A stretch of 64,000 nt of DNA from Caldisericota bacterium. Lineage in GTDB: Bacteria > Caldisericota > JANLFM01. This document shows, one piece after another, positions 50,863 through 60,392 of this stretch (within the stretch, counting starts at the first letter, position 1; every line of letters starts with the position of its first letter). The notes beneath the pieces are model-generated. The model saw only the letters and a program-made list of their open reading frames with translations, was not told the DNA's origin and searched no databases. The DNA lies in NCBI GenBank assembly GCA_024655965.1, contig JANLFL010000002.1:222203-286202 (forward strand), given 5' to 3'. A program made the position numbers and the translations under genes.

Positions 50863-51660
50863 ATGAATAAGGAGGAAAAGGAGAAAAATAACCAGGGAGT
50901 CCTGGTGATCAACAAAGCGGTGAAACTCCTGATGGAGCTTTCGAAATTCAAGGTTGACGCGGAACTCTCTGAACTGTCAAGAAGGACGGGCATAAACAAG
51001 AGCACTGCTTCCCGCATTTTGGCTGCCCTCGAGAGGTGGAAATTCGTCAGGCAGAACCCCACAACCCGGCGCTTCAGCCTTGGCCATGTTTTAATCCACC
51101 TTGGAAACCTAGCTTCCAATCAACTGCAATTGCCAGAACTCTTCCATTTTCGCCTGGAGAAATTGGCTGAATTAACCGGGGAAACATCATCCCTGGTGAT
51201 CCTTGACGGGGATAAGGCCATATACATCGACCAAGTCCCCTCAAAAAGTATGATCAGGTCGTTTCCGGGAGTTGGAGCCTCGGTTTTTTTACACTGTACC
51301 GCTGTGGGAAAAATCCTTTTGAGCGGAATGCCCAGGGAAAAGGCGGAAAAGCTTCTGGGAAGATCGCCCTTGCCAGCATTGACCTGTAAAACTATCGTCG
51401 ATCCCCAAGCACTTCTCAAGCAAATCGAGGAGATCAAACTAAAGGGCTATGCTATGGACGACGAGGAAACCGAATTGGGAGGGAGGTGCATTGCCTCCCC
51501 CGTAAGAAATTCCCGCGGGGACATCGTTGCCGCTGTGGGGATCTCCGGCCCCTCGTCCCGGATCACCACTGAAAGGGTCCCGGAACTTGCAAAAATTGTA
51601 ATCGAGGTAGCAAGAGAAATTTCAAGCGAACTATCCTTGCCCTCTTTAGCCCAGAAATAA
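50863..51660 (+). CDS. IclR-family transcriptional regulator
   Basis: A 265-residue regulator. The N-terminal winged helix (about 15-75) reads NKAVKLLMELSK, ELSELSRRTGINKSTASRILAALERWKFV. The effector domain (90-260) has LVILDGDKAIYIDQV, LHCTAVGKILLSGM, GYAMDDEETELGGRCIASPV and ISGPSSRIT, the normal IclR order. IclR proteins often control catabolic operons and sense small carboxylates; the divergent 16-gene operon is the obvious target. Ribosome site GGAGGAAGG before ATG 50863. Confidence 0.93.
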   Translation: MNKEEKEKNNQGVLVINKAVKLLMELSKFKVDAELSELSRRTGINKSTASRILAALERWKFVRQNPTTRRFSLGHVLIHLGNLASNQLQLPELFHFRLEKLAELTGETSSLVILDGDKAIYIDQVPSKSMIRSFPGVGASVFLHCTAVGKILLSGMPREKAEKLLGRSPLPALTCKTIVDPQALLKQIEEIKLKGYAMDDEETELGGRCIASPVRNSRGDIVAAVGISGPSSRITTERVPELAKIVIEVAREISSELSLPSLAQK

Positions 51661-51685
51661 TTATTTTGTTTGAAAGGAGATTTTC

Positions 51686-52858
51686 ATGAAAAAGGTTTCA
51701 CAAAAAGCCCTGGAAATGCCCGGATCCGGCATTCGCGAAATAATGGACCTCGCATGGCGGGAACCCGATTGCATTCACCTGGAGGTGGGACAACCTGACT
51801 TTCCAACTCCCTCCCACATAAAAGAAGCAGGAATTAAAGCGATCGAGCAGGACTTTACCGGTTATACACCTTCGAGGGGGATCCCGGAACTCAGAGAGGC
51901 AATCTGCAAGAAGCTTTGGGAGAAAAATGGGATAAAAGCCACGGGGGACAACATCACGGTATGCCCTGGAGCTGTTACCGCCCTCGATTCAGCGATCATG
52001 ACCCTTGTCGAGGATGGGGACGAAGTCCTTCTCCCTGACCCGGGCTGGCCTAATCCAGAAATGATGGTCAAGTTCTTGGGAGGTATCCCCGTCCATTACC
52101 ACCTCCTTCCCCAAAAGAGTTTTTTACCCGATCTCCAGGAAATGGAAGAAAAGATAACCCCTAAAACCAAAGCAATCGTCCTCAACACCCCCTCCAACCC
52201 CACAGGGGCTGTCTTTTCCGAAGAACTTTTAAAAGGAATATACCGCCTGGTACAAAAATACGATCTTTATTTGATCACCGATGAAATCTACGAGGATCTT
52301 GTTTTTGAAGGGAGACACTTCAGCGTTGCGGGGATTGACCAGGAGGAGAGAGTTTTAAGCGTCTTCGGCTTTTCCAAGAGCTACGCCATGACCGGATGGA
52401 GGCTGGGGTACATTTTTTCACCGGTGAAGATTTCCGCAATCATCACCAAACTCCAGGAGCCCCTGGTCTCCTGCCCATCATCAATCTCTCAAAAAGCCGG
52501 GTTCGCTGCAATCTCCGGCCCCAAGGAAAAGGTCGAGGAAATGCGGGAGACTTACAGGCGGAGGAGGGACCTTGCCGTTTCCATCCTCAAGGCTTACGAC
52601 CTATACGAGTACACACCGGGCGGAGCTTTTTACATAATGGTGAACGTCAGCGCTTTGGGTGAGGACTCCCGGGAAGTCGCCAAGAAAATCCTTCGGGAGC
52701 ACAAGGTGGCTGTGGCACCGGGAACAGCCTTCGGGGAAAGCATGAGAAAGTATGTGAGAGTAAGCCTGGCAGCGAGCGATGATCAGATCAAAACCGGGTT
52801 GGAGAGAATCTGCGGGGCAATCAAAGAAGCCAGATCCTCCCTCAAATCAAACTCTTAG
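51686..52858 (+). CDS. Class I PLP aminotransferase (aspartate/aromatic aminotransferase-like)
   Basis: A 390-residue fold-type I aminotransferase: HLEVGQPDFPTPSHI, YTPSRGIPELREAI, NTPSNPTGAVF, the PLP Asp-Tyr region ITDEIYEDLVFEG, and the Schiff-base Lys in SFSKSYAMTGWRLGYI (sequence reads GFSKSYAMTGWRLG). Probably co-transcribed with iclR (25 bp apart, AAAGGAG before ATG). It could supply 2-oxo acids to the IorAB pathway encoded by the divergent operon. Its last 17 bp overlap the end of miaA on the other strand. Confidence 0.9.
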   Translation: MKKVSQKALEMPGSGIREIMDLAWREPDCIHLEVGQPDFPTPSHIKEAGIKAIEQDFTGYTPSRGIPELREAICKKLWEKNGIKATGDNITVCPGAVTALDSAIMTLVEDGDEVLLPDPGWPNPEMMVKFLGGIPVHYHLLPQKSFLPDLQEMEEKITPKTKAIVLNTPSNPTGAVFSEELLKGIYRLVQKYDLYLITDEIYEDLVFEGRHFSVAGIDQEERVLSVFGFSKSYAMTGWRLGYIFSPVKISAIITKLQEPLVSCPSSISQKAGFAAISGPKEKVEEMRETYRRRRDLAVSILKAYDLYEYTPGGAFYIMVNVSALGEDSREVAKKILREHKVAVAPGTAFGESMRKYVRVSLAASDDQIKTGLERICGAIKEARSSLKSNS

Positions 52859-53756
52859 CGATCCTTCCAAAGTCGGGGGACTCCGGGATTTCGATCCAGC
52901 GGATCCTTGGGTCCCTCTTAAACCAAGTCATCTGACGCTTGGCAAATTGAAGGCTCCTCTGGACAATCAGGCCCTTAGCTTCCTTGAGGGACAGTTTTCC
53001 ATTTAACATCTCGATTACTTCCCTGTATCCGATGGACTGCATTGGCATCAAGTCTGGTCCGAATCCCCCCTCAAGCAGGGATTTAACTTCTTCCACAAGC
53101 CCTGATTCAAACATAGCTTCTGTCCTTCGCTCCAGCCTCTTCCTGAGATCCTCCCTCTGAACCCTCAAACCTAAGAGCCTGAACCCCTCGACCTCCATCT
53201 TACGATAGGAGAAGGAGGATAGAGGTTTACCGGTAAGTTCCCAAACCTCTAAAGCCCGGATGATCCTCTTAAGATCGTTAAAGTGGATTCGGATAGCGGA
53301 GACTGGGTCCACCTCTCGAAGTCTTTGATGGAGAAAAAAGCTCCCTTTTTCCCGGGCTTCCCTTTCCAAGGCCATCCGGAGTTGAGGGTCCGCGCCTACG
53401 GTGGGAAAGAAAAAACTTCCCATCAAGGCATAAAGGTAAAAAGGGGAACCCCCCACGATTAAATAAGGGATCCCCATTCCTTCCAGCTCCGCGATCTTCT
53501 CCCTTCCCACTTTCTGGAAGTCGGCAACGGAAAATGGCTGGTCGGGGAAGACGAGGTCGATCAGGTGGTGAGGGGCTCTTTCCCTTTCCTCTTTGGTCGG
53601 CTTGGCAGTCCCGATATCCATTAATTTATAAATCTGCCGGGAATCCGCGGAAAGAATGTGCCCTCCGATGATTGAGGCAACCTCCACCCCCAGAGAGGTT
53701 TTCCCGGCCCCTGTTGGACCCAGGATGACTAAAGTTCCTTCCCCTTGAGAGACCAC
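52842..53756 (-). CDS. miaA: tRNA dimethylallyltransferase
   Basis: A 304-residue enzyme that adds a dimethylallyl group to A37 of tRNAs reading UNN codons. Walker A VILGPTGAGKTSLGVEVA, the substrate segment ILSADSRQIYKLMDIGTAKPT, HHLIDLVFPDQPFSVADF, GGSPFYLYALM and QFAKRQMTWFKRD are family hallmarks. It overlaps miaB by 28 bp, so the two steps of ms2i6A synthesis are coupled. Its 3' end overlaps the convergent aminotransferase gene. Confidence 0.96.
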   Translation of the reverse strand: MVSQGEGTLVILGPTGAGKTSLGVEVASIIGGHILSADSRQIYKLMDIGTAKPTKEERERAPHHLIDLVFPDQPFSVADFQKVGREKIAELEGMGIPYLIVGGSPFYLYALMGSFFFPTVGADPQLRMALEREAREKGSFFLHQRLREVDPVSAIRIHFNDLKRIIRALEVWELTGKPLSSFSYRKMEVEGFRLLGLRVQREDLRKRLERRTEAMFESGLVEEVKSLLEGGFGPDLMPMQSIGYREVIEMLNGKLSLKEAKGLIVQRSLQFAKRQMTWFKRDPRIRWIEIPESPDFGRIAKSLI

Positions 53757-55006
53757 GGGGTAACCTCCTCAATTTTCACCCGGACCAATTTTCCAAGCAG
53801 GGATTCCTCCCCCCGGAAAAAGGCCTCTTTGTTGGTCCTGGTTCTGCCGATCAAATTCCCCTTGGGGTCCTTCCCCTCCACTAAAACCTCGAGGGTCTCC
53901 CCCTTGAGGGGAAGGTTGCGGAACAGGGAATGCTGCCTCTGTTTTTCCTGGAGAAAATGAAGCCTCCTTTCCTTCTCGGAAGAAGGGACCGGATCTCCTA
54001 AAGAGAAGGCGGAGGTCCCGGGCCTGGGAGAGTAAGTGAGGATATATGCGTGGTCGAATTTCACCCTTTCCATTAAATCCACCGTCTCCAGGAACTCCCT
54101 CTCCCCCTCTTCCGGGTAACCAACGATCAAATCGGTGGTGATTGAGGACACAGGAACCTCCTCCCGGATGAAGGAGACGAGGTCAAGGTATTCCTCCCGA
54201 CTATACCCCCGGTTCATGGACTCCAGGACCTTGTTGGAGCCGGATTGAACCGGGAGATGGAAATGCTCGCAGACTTTGGGAAGGTTTTTTATCTTTAAAA
54301 CCAGGGACTTGGTGAAATCCCTTGGATGGGAGGTGGTATAGCGAATCCTCTGAATCCCATCAATTTCCGCTATTTTCTCGAGCAACCGCTCGAAGCTCCA
54401 ACCCGGGATTTCCTTTCCGTAAGCGTTGACGTTCTGTCCGAGAAGTATCACTTCAAGGAAACCGCAACCAGAAAGGTCTTTGATCTCTTCAATGATTTCC
54501 TCCGGTGGGCGGGACCTCTCTCTTCCCCGGACATAGGGGACCACGCAATAGGAACAAAAGTTGCTGCAACCGAGGGTGATGTTCACGTAAGCGGAGATCT
54601 TGTCGGCCCTCTTGTATTTGAATGGAAGGCTCACTCGGGGAGGGGAAATCCCTTTATTTTTTAAAACCCCGGAAAGGACCGCGGGAAAGGATTCAATCTG
54701 GGTGGGGCCAAGAAGAAAATCGAGAAAATTTAGCCTCTCCAGGTAATCCCTTGCCCTTGAAGCCATGCAACCCATCACCCCGATAACCAGTCTTGGGTTC
54801 TTTGATTTGATCTTCTTCAAGTCCCCCAGATAGGTCCGCACTTTCTGCTCCGCCCGATCACGAACCGAGCAGGTATTGAGAATAATCAGGTCCGCTTCAT
54901 CCGGGGGCGAAGGGAAAAATCCCATCTCCTCGACCACCCCGGAGATGAATTCGGAGTCGTGGATATTCATCTGGCAACCGTATGTTTTCAGGAAATACTT
55001 CATCAT
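53729..55006 (-). CDS. miaB: tRNA-2-methylthio-N6-dimethylallyladenosine synthase
   Basis: A 425-residue radical-SAM methylthiotransferase. The N-terminal domain has YGCQMNIHDSE, LNTCSVRDRAEQKV and VMGCMASR, the three Cys for the auxiliary cluster; the radical-SAM CxxxCxxC is CSNFCSYCVVPYVRGRERSR; the C-terminus (about 360-425) is a TRAM domain (VLVEGKDPKGNLIGRTRTN). It methylthiolates i6A37. Ribosome site at about 55012 is weak. Co-transcribed with miaA. Confidence 0.97.
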   Translation of the reverse strand: MMKYFLKTYGCQMNIHDSEFISGVVEEMGFFPSPPDEADLIILNTCSVRDRAEQKVRTYLGDLKKIKSKNPRLVIGVMGCMASRARDYLERLNFLDFLLGPTQIESFPAVLSGVLKNKGISPPRVSLPFKYKRADKISAYVNITLGCSNFCSYCVVPYVRGRERSRPPEEIIEEIKDLSGCGFLEVILLGQNVNAYGKEIPGWSFERLLEKIAEIDGIQRIRYTTSHPRDFTKSLVLKIKNLPKVCEHFHLPVQSGSNKVLESMNRGYSREEYLDLVSFIREEVPVSSITTDLIVGYPEEGEREFLETVDLMERVKFDHAYILTYSPRPGTSAFSLGDPVPSSEKERRLHFLQEKQRQHSLFRNLPLKGETLEVLVEGKDPKGNLIGRTRTNKEAFFRGEESLLGKLVRVKIEEVTPWSLKGKEL

Positions 55007-55039
55007 CCTATTGATGATAATTAATGGGGGAAAAAATGA

Positions 55040-55066
55040 AAGGGAGGGAGCAAAGCTCCCTCCCTT
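55040..55066. terminator. Intrinsic terminator after the spoVS pair
   Basis: A 12-bp stem AAGGGAGGGAGC with its complement around AAA. On the minus strand it follows the second spoVS gene and is trailed by TCATTTTTTCC, so it would end the recA-spoVS transcript before miaB, which begins at 55006. Confidence 0.8.
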
Positions 55067-55087
55067 GAGGAATCCCAGAAAACCCCC

Positions 55088-55351
55088 TCAGGCCGTTTTC
55101 CTTGGCTCGAGCACTAACCTGATTGCCGTTTTCTGTTCCCCCTCGACCTCCACCTGTGCAAAGCCCGGGACACAGACCAGGTCAATTCCGTCATTTTGTA
55201 AAAAGTTGCGCGCAATCGCCACAGCCTTGATGGCCTGATTAACAGCCCCAGCTCCAATGGCCTGAATTTCTGCGCGCTGGCTCTCTCGCACGGAGCCGGC
55301 AATTGCCCCGGCGACAGAGTGTGGATTAGAGTTTGCAGCTACTTTTAACAT
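55088..55351 (-). CDS. spoVS: Stage V sporulation protein S family, copy 2
   Basis: An 87-residue protein, LKVAANSNPHSVAGAIAGSVRE then EIQAIGAGAVNQAIKAVAIAR. It is an Alba-like fold, and SpoVS proteins act in spore and septum processes; many non-sporulating bacteria have them. This copy is more diverged and has LQNDGIDLVCVPGF where copy 1 has VASNGVDLICVPAF. Only 4 bp separate it from copy 1, so it arose by tandem duplication. Confidence 0.92.
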   Translation of the reverse strand: MLKVAANSNPHSVAGAIAGSVRESQRAEIQAIGAGAVNQAIKAVAIARNFLQNDGIDLVCVPGFAQVEVEGEQKTAIRLVLEPRKTA

Positions 55352-55355
55352 CTTT

Positions 55356-55616
55356 TCACCTTGGCTCGATTATAAATTTGATCGCCGACCTGGGAGAACC
55401 ATCAATTTCCACCTCCGTAAAGGCTGGGACGCAAATGAGGTCCACCCCATTCGAAGCAACATAGCCACGCGCGATTGCAATGGCTTTCACTGCTTGGTTT
55501 ACCGCCTTGGGTCCAATAGCTTGAATCTCGGCGTGCGCCCCCTCACGAATCGAGTTAGCTACCGCACCCGCAACGGCCCTTGGGTTCGAGGTTGACGCAA
55601 CTTTCATGATTGCCAT
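55356..55616 (-). CDS. spoVS: Stage V sporulation protein S family, copy 1
   Basis: An 86-residue protein starting at ATG 55616 after GAGAGGAGG. IMKVASTSNPRAVAGAVANS and EIQAIGPKAVNQAVKAIAIARGYV are close to canonical SpoVS (which is 86 residues), so this is the conserved copy. It follows ymdB with about 50 bp between them, the usual rny-ymdB-spoVS order. Its presence does not prove sporulation. Confidence 0.95.
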   Translation of the reverse strand: MAIMKVASTSNPRAVAGAVANSIREGAHAEIQAIGPKAVNQAVKAIAIARGYVASNGVDLICVPAFTEVEIDGSPRSAIKFIIEPR

Positions 55617-55667
55617 GTACTTGCCTCCTCTCAACGATCGAGCTTTGCGTTTTATATTTTAACATAT

Positions 55668-56447
55668 TCAAGGAAGGTATTGGAATCTTTCAATGGAAAT
55701 CGCTCTTCCGGAGGTCTCGTCAATCGCGATCTTCACCCCGCAAATCCGGGGATCTTTTTTTGCGACCTCAAACCTGACAGGGAGACCGGTTAAAAATCTG
55801 GAGATGATCGCCCCCTTCTCCACTCCGATCACCGAATCGAAGGGGCCACTCATCCCCACATCGGTAATGTAAGCCGTTCCCCCTGGAAGTATCCTCTCAT
55901 CGGCAGTTTGAACGTGGGTGTGGGTTCCCACCACCGCGCTTACCTTTCCGTCGAGGAACCATCCCATCGCCACCTTTTCTGAGGTGGCTTCAGCGTGAAA
56001 ATCGACCAAGATATTCGGGGTTATCTGGGAAAGCCTGGAAACCTCCCTCTCCCCTCGTACGAAGGGGCAATCGATGGGCTCCATATAAACCCTCCCCAAA
56101 AGGTTGAGGATGGCCACCTTTACCCCGTCCCTTTCCCAGATGTAATAGAAGTTCCCGGGGACCCCCTCAGGGTAATTCGCCGGGCGAATAACCCGGGGCT
56201 CATCCTGAATGAAATCCAGAATCTCCCTCTGCTTCCAGATGTGGTTTCCACCGGTCAGCACATGGATCCCGGAGGAAAATAATTCCTGGGCAATTTGTGG
56301 GGTCAAGCCATTCCCGCCGGCGGCATTCTCCCCGTTGGCGATTATCAGGTCAGGGCCATAGTCTGAAATCAGGTGAGGGAGGCCGCTCTGAACGACCTGC
56401 CTCCCCGGTCGGCCCACGATGTCGCCGATGAAAAGGATCCTGATCAT
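55668..56447 (-). CDS. ymdB: YmdB-family metallophosphoesterase
   Basis: A 259-residue protein of the TIGR00282/YmdB type. RILFIGDIVGRPGRQVV (metal ligand Asp), IIANGENAAGGNGLT, LTGGNHIWKQ, VDFHAEATSEKVAMGWFLDG and VGTHTHVQTADERIL carry the metal ligands. YmdB hydrolyses 2',3'-cyclic nucleotides and cAMP and modulates biofilm or sporulation choice in Bacillus. It follows rny with no intergenic space (stop and start adjoin at 56447/56448). Confidence 0.95.
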   Translation of the reverse strand: MIRILFIGDIVGRPGRQVVQSGLPHLISDYGPDLIIANGENAAGGNGLTPQIAQELFSSGIHVLTGGNHIWKQREILDFIQDEPRVIRPANYPEGVPGNFYYIWERDGVKVAILNLLGRVYMEPIDCPFVRGEREVSRLSQITPNILVDFHAEATSEKVAMGWFLDGKVSAVVGTHTHVQTADERILPGGTAYITDVGMSGPFDSVIGVEKGAIISRFLTGLPVRFEVAKKDPRICGVKIAIDETSGRAISIERFQYLP

Positions 56448-57986
56448 CTATTTGGCGTAGTCCACGGCCCGGACTTCCCTGATTACTGTTACCTTTATCT
56501 GTCCGGGATAGACCATCTCCTGCTCAACTTTTTTGGTGATGTCGTGGGCAAGTTTGACCGCGGAGACATCGTCGATCTGGTCTGGTTTGACCATTATCCT
56601 GATTTCCCTCCCAGCCTGGATGGCATAGGCTTTTTCCACCCCCGGGAAGGAATCGGCAATGGATTCCAAAGACTCAAGCCTCTTGATATAGGTCTCGAGG
56701 CTCTCCCTTCTCGCTCCTGGCCTTGCCGCGGAGATGGTATCTGCCAGCTGGATCAAAATAGGATAAACGCTTTTCTGCTCGATATCCCCATGATGGGCGG
56801 CAACCGCATGGATGACCTCCTCGGGCTCGTTGTATTTTCGCAGAAGGTCAGCACCAACGATGGCGTGGGATCCCTGGTACTCGTGGCTCAAAGCCTTGCC
56901 AATGTCGTGAAGGAGGCCGGAACGGACCGCGATGGTGGGATCGAGTTTCAATTCGGAGGCCATCAAGGCCGCCAGGTGCGCAACCTCGATTGAGTGCTGG
57001 AGGACATTCTGCCCGTAACTGGTGCGGTAGTATAGGCGACCGAGGGTCTTCACCAGATCCGGATGAAGCCCGCGAACAGAGGTCTCCATCACGGCCCTCT
57101 CGCCCTCCTCCTTGATCCTTTCGTCAACTTCCTTCTGAGCTTTCTCCACCATCTCCTCAATCCGGGCAGGGTGAATCCTCCCGTCCATGATCAACTTCTC
57201 GAGAGCAATCCTTGCCACTTCACGCCTCACAGGGTCGAAGGCGGAAAGGGTCACCGCCTCAGGGGTGTCGTCGATCACCACATCGACTCCGGTAATAGTC
57301 TCAAAAGCCCTGATGTTCCTCCCCTCCCTGCCGATGATCCTCCCCTTCATGTCGTCTGAAGGAATGGGAACGACGGATACTGTTGCTTCAGTGGCGTGGT
57401 CAACCGCGGTCCTCTGGATGGCTGAAAGCAGGATATCCCTCGCTTTGGACTCCGCTTCCTCCCTGATCTCGTCCTCAAGCTCCTTCATCCGCTTGGCAAG
57501 GTCGTGGCGGTATTCTTCCTCGGTCTTTTTAAGGAGGATTTCCCTGGCTTGTTCCTGGGTCATCCCGGAAACCCTCTCCAGTTCTTTTTTCTCAGCCTCG
57601 ATCTGTTTTATGAGAGTCTCGCGGAGCTGATTTAACTCTTGCTCCCGGGCGTTGATATTTTTCTCCCGCCTCTCGAGGTTCTCCAACCGCCGATCGAGAA
57701 TGGACTCCTTCTGGAGGACCCTCTTTTCCAGGCGCTGGATTTCAGCCCGTCTCTCCTTTACTTCCCTTTCCGCTTCGCTTTTGATCCGAAAAGCTTCATC
57801 CTTTGCTTCAATTAGGGCTTCCTTCTTTTTCGCCTCTGCTTCCCTGCGAGCTTCCTGGATAATTTTTTCCGCACTTTCCCGGGCTTTCCCGAGCCTTCCG
57901 CGGAAAATGAAATCAAACAAAAGATATCCAAGGCCAACTCCAAGGACGAGTCCAACAAAAATCCACAAGATTGTCATTTCTCTCAT
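56448..57986 (-). CDS. rny: Ribonuclease Y
   Basis: A 512-residue endoribonuclease that initiates mRNA decay at the membrane: one N-terminal helix ([18 protein letters not shown]), a long coiled coil (about 30-200), a KH domain ([20 protein letters not shown]), and an HD domain ([18 protein letters not shown]). Length is normal. Start is ATG 57986, or possibly ATG 57977 (better spacing from GAAGGGG). It lies 28 bp after recX. Confidence 0.96.
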   Translation of the reverse strand: MREMTILWIFVGLVLGVGLGYLLFDFIFRGRLGKARESAEKIIQEARREAEAKKKEALIEAKDEAFRIKSEAEREVKERRAEIQRLEKRVLQKESILDRRLENLERREKNINAREQELNQLRETLIKQIEAEKKELERVSGMTQEQAREILLKKTEEEYRHDLAKRMKELEDEIREEAESKARDILLSAIQRTAVDHATEATVSVVPIPSDDMKGRIIGREGRNIRAFETITGVDVVIDDTPEAVTLSAFDPVRREVARIALEKLIMDGRIHPARIEEMVEKAQKEVDERIKEEGERAVMETSVRGLHPDLVKTLGRLYYRTSYGQNVLQHSIEVAHLAALMASELKLDPTIAVRSGLLHDIGKALSHEYQGSHAIVGADLLRKYNEPEEVIHAVAAHHGDIEQKSVYPILIQLADTISAARPGARRESLETYIKRLESLESIADSFPGVEKAYAIQAGREIRIMVKPDQIDDVSAVKLAHDITKKVEQEMVYPGQIKVTVIREVRAVDYAK

Positions 57987-58014
57987 CCCCTTCTTTAAAG
58001 GATGAGCGAAACCT

Positions 58015-58479
58015 TCAGGAGGACTTGATCTTCATAAGCACCCGATAAATCACGGAAGAGGAAAACCCCTTGGCTTTCAAATATGATGCGGTTTTTCTGT
58101 ATCCCTCTTCGGGATCGGTGAAAGACCGCCATTTTTTCCGGGCAAGTTTTAAAGCGACGCTCTCCTCTTTTTCCTCGATGTAAGGTTCGGCGATTTCCTG
58201 GATCAGCTTTTCGGGAACCCTCTTCATTCTCAGTTCCCTCTTTATTATTAAGCTCCCCCTGGGCATGACCTCCGTGCGGTGATGGAGCCAGGATTCGAGG
58301 AATTTTTCGTCGTCGAGCAACTCTTCCTCCTCCAGCTTAAAAAGGGCAGCCTGGGTGGCCTCTTGAGAAAAGGACTTCCTCCGGAGATAATCCTCCACCT
58401 CTCCCCTGCTCCTTGGCCTGATCTTCAAAAATCTTATTGCTGCCCGAATGGCTTTTTGTTCCTCCGCGGTTTCGCTCAT
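58015..58479 (-). CDS. recX: RecX regulatory protein
   Basis: A 154-residue Rec[60 protein letters not shown] and KARKKW/KLARKKW-type third-repeat helix, in the tandem three-helix arrangement. It dampens RecA filament growth. It starts 6 bp after the recA stop, so the two are co-expressed. Confidence 0.93.
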   Translation of the reverse strand: MSETAEEQKAIRAAIRFLKIRPRSRGEVEDYLRRKSFSQEATQAALFKLEEEELLDDEKFLESWLHHRTEVMPRGSLIIKRELRMKRVPEKLIQEIAEPYIEEKEESVALKLARKKWRSFTDPEEGYRKTASYLKAKGFSSSVIYRVLMKIKSS

Positions 58480-58485
58480 CGCAGA

Positions 58486-59520
58486 TTAAACTTCGAAAGT
58501 TCCGTGCTCCTCCTCTCCTAATGTCATAGGTATTTTCGATTCATTTATGCTCTGGCGGATCTTCTCCTCCAGCTCTTTTATCAACTCCGGGTGCTCTTCA
58601 AGGTAGGCCTTCACGTTCTCCCTCCCCTGTCCCAACCTCATGTCGTTGTAGGAGAACCAGGCCCCTGTCTTGTTGATGATCCCCATGGAGATCGCAAGGT
58701 CCAGAACGCATCCCACGCGGGAGATTCCCTTTCCGTAAATCAGGTCGAACTCCGCCTGTCTGAAAGGAGGGGCAAGCTTGTTTTTGGTGACTTTGACCCG
58801 AACTCGGGAGCCGATGGTCTCGTTCCCCTGTTTGATGGCGTCGACCTTTCGCATCTCCAGGCGGACTGATGAGTAAAATTTCAGGGCCCGCCCTCCCGGG
58901 GTGACTTCAGGGTTGCCGAACATTACCCCCACCTTCTCCCTCAACTGGTTGGTAAAAACCACACAGGTGTTGGAGCGGGAGATTGCTCCAGCGAGTTTGC
59001 GAAGGGCCTGGGACATCAGCCTGGCTTGAAGACCGATGTAGGCATCCCCCATTTCCCCTTCGAGCTCCGTCTTGGGAACCAAAGCGGCAACGCTGTCAAT
59101 GGCAACGACATCCACAGCCCCGCTTCGGACGAGGAGTTCAGCAATGTCCAGCGCTTGCTCCCCGGAATCCGGCTGGGACACGTAGAGGTTTTCTATGTCC
59201 ACCCCAAGGCTTTTGGCGTAGGATGGGTCCAGAGAATGCTCCGCATCGATGAAGGCCGCTTTTCCTCCGTTTTTCTGGGCTTCCGCAATGATGTGCAGGA
59301 CGAGAGTGCTCTTCCCCGATGATTCCTGACCGTAGATTTCCACGATCCTCCCTCGGGGAACGCCTCCGATCCCCAGGGCGATATCCAGGGTGAGGGCACC
59401 AGTGGGAATCACATCAACGCTCAAGTGGGAGGATTCCCCGAGGCGCATGATGGACCCCTTGCCGAATCTCTTTTCAATCTGGCTAATGGCTATGTCTAAA
59501 GCTTTATCCTTCTCTTCCAC
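58486..59520 (-). CDS. recA: RecA recombinase
   Basis: A 344-residue RecA: Walker A at 64-72 (GQESSGKST), the DNA-binding loops and [22 protein letters not shown] are intact and there is no intein. The C-terminal tail is short and acidic ([10 protein letters not shown]). It mediates homologous recombination and the SOS response. I see no LexA-type (Bacillus GAAC-N4-GTTC) box upstream, so SOS control is not shown by sequence. First gene of the recA-recX-rny-ymdB-spoVS cluster. Confidence 0.98.
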   Translation of the reverse strand: MEEKDKALDIAISQIEKRFGKGSIMRLGESSHLSVDVIPTGALTLDIALGIGGVPRGRIVEIYGQESSGKSTLVLHIIAEAQKNGGKAAFIDAEHSLDPSYAKSLGVDIENLYVSQPDSGEQALDIAELLVRSGAVDVVAIDSVAALVPKTELEGEMGDAYIGLQARLMSQALRKLAGAISRSNTCVVFTNQLREKVGVMFGNPEVTPGGRALKFYSSVRLEMRKVDAIKQGNETIGSRVRVKVTKNKLAPPFRQAEFDLIYGKGISRVGCVLDLAISMGIINKTGAWFSYNDMRLGQGRENVKAYLEEHPELIKELEEKIRQSINESKIPMTLGEEEHGTFEV

Positions 59521-59564
59521 TTGAATCTCCTCAAATAAAAGGTTTTTTATTATTATTTTTTAAT

Positions 59565-59592
59565 AGGATACCACTTCAAAGGTCCTTAACAA
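59565..59592 (-). promoter_or_regulatory. Possible recA promoter
   Basis: On the minus strand TTGTTA (59587-59592), a 16-bp spacer and TATCCT (59565-59570), about 45 bp ahead of the recA start. A moderate match only. Confidence 0.4.
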
Positions 59593-59621
59593 AGGTCTTT
59601 TCCTTTCCCTTTGGAAGTTAA

Positions 59622-60173
59622 TCAAGAAAGGGGTTGTCGGAATAGTTTCCGGTATATTGGCCCCCTGGGAGTAAGGGTGCTCTGGAAAAGGGAAACTTCG
59701 GCCACGGAAAATTCCACTTGGGGAGGAGAGAGCGTCTCGAGTAACTGCTTCAAAGCAGGGATGTTTTTGGGGGAACGGGCCCTGCCGATCGTAAGGTGGG
59801 CTTGAAAGGGCTTATCCTCCTGAGGAAATCCGCGCTCCTTAAAAGCAAGGTTTAAAGCACGGGAAATCTCCTCCATCTCCTCCTTCCCCTTTTCAAGGCC
59901 GATCCAGAAAACCCTGGGAGAGGAAAGAGAGGGGAAGACGCCAAAGGGTCCGGTCTTTGCCTGGAATGATTTAAATCCAGAGAGGGTTTTTATCGAATCT
60001 TCCACCCGGGGAAGATCCCCCTCCTCCAATTCCCCCAGAAACCTGAGGGTAAAATGGAGGTTCTCCCTTTCCACCCATTTAACGTCTGCCCCTGAGGACC
60101 TCAACTTTCCCATGAAAACCCCTATTGTCTGTTTGACCTCCTCTGGAATGGGGAGGGCCACGAAAACTCTCAT
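59622..60173 (-). CDS. thpR: RNA 2',3'-cyclic phosphodiesterase
   Basis: A 183-residue 2H-family phosphoesterase: MRVFVALPIPEEVKQTI, the first HxT motif in ENLHFTLRFLG, the second in FQAHLTIGRA, and a family-typical GPFGVFPS loop. It opens 2',3'-cyclic phosphates on RNA (it was earlier named 2'-5' RNA ligase). It lies upstream of recA on the same strand, a common position in Bacillota-like genomes. Confidence 0.93.
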   Translation of the reverse strand: MRVFVALPIPEEVKQTIGVFMGKLRSSGADVKWVERENLHFTLRFLGELEEGDLPRVEDSIKTLSGFKSFQAKTGPFGVFPSLSSPRVFWIGLEKGKEEMEEISRALNLAFKERGFPQEDKPFQAHLTIGRARSPKNIPALKQLLETLSPPQVEFSVAEVSLFQSTLTPRGPIYRKLFRQPLS

Positions 60174-60354
60174 TTTTCATACCCCTGGAGAACTTTTTCC
60201 CAATTATAGAACCTCATAAAAATTTTTTGCTCCTTACTTTTACTTCTGAAAAAGAAGTTTGAGGAAAAGGTCTTTCGGGTTAAACTTGCCATTTTTTGAA
60301 TTTTAAAAATAATTTTTTTGTTTATTTTTATGGGAAAAAAACTGGATTTTGTGA

Positions 60355-60360
60355 TATAAT
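60355..60360 (+). promoter_or_regulatory. Extended -10 promoter of the SLH-CAP gene
   Basis: TGATATAAT (TG, one base, consensus TATAAT at 60355-60360) in very AT-rich DNA, with no clear -35. Transcription would start near 60367, at the base of the TGCCC-GAAA-GGGCA hairpin (60366-60379), so the mRNA would begin with a tetraloop stem that protects its 5' end. The rest of the 60174-60392 gap is AT-rich without a gene. Confidence 0.6.
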
Positions 60361-60392
60361 TTAGTTGCCCGAAAGGGCAGGAGCGGAGAGAA

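Noticed and set aside
59521..59621. LexA/SOS box ahead of recA
   Set aside because: Neither a Bacillus-type GAAC-N4-GTTC nor an E. coli-type CTGT-N8-ACAG site is present in the upstream gap.
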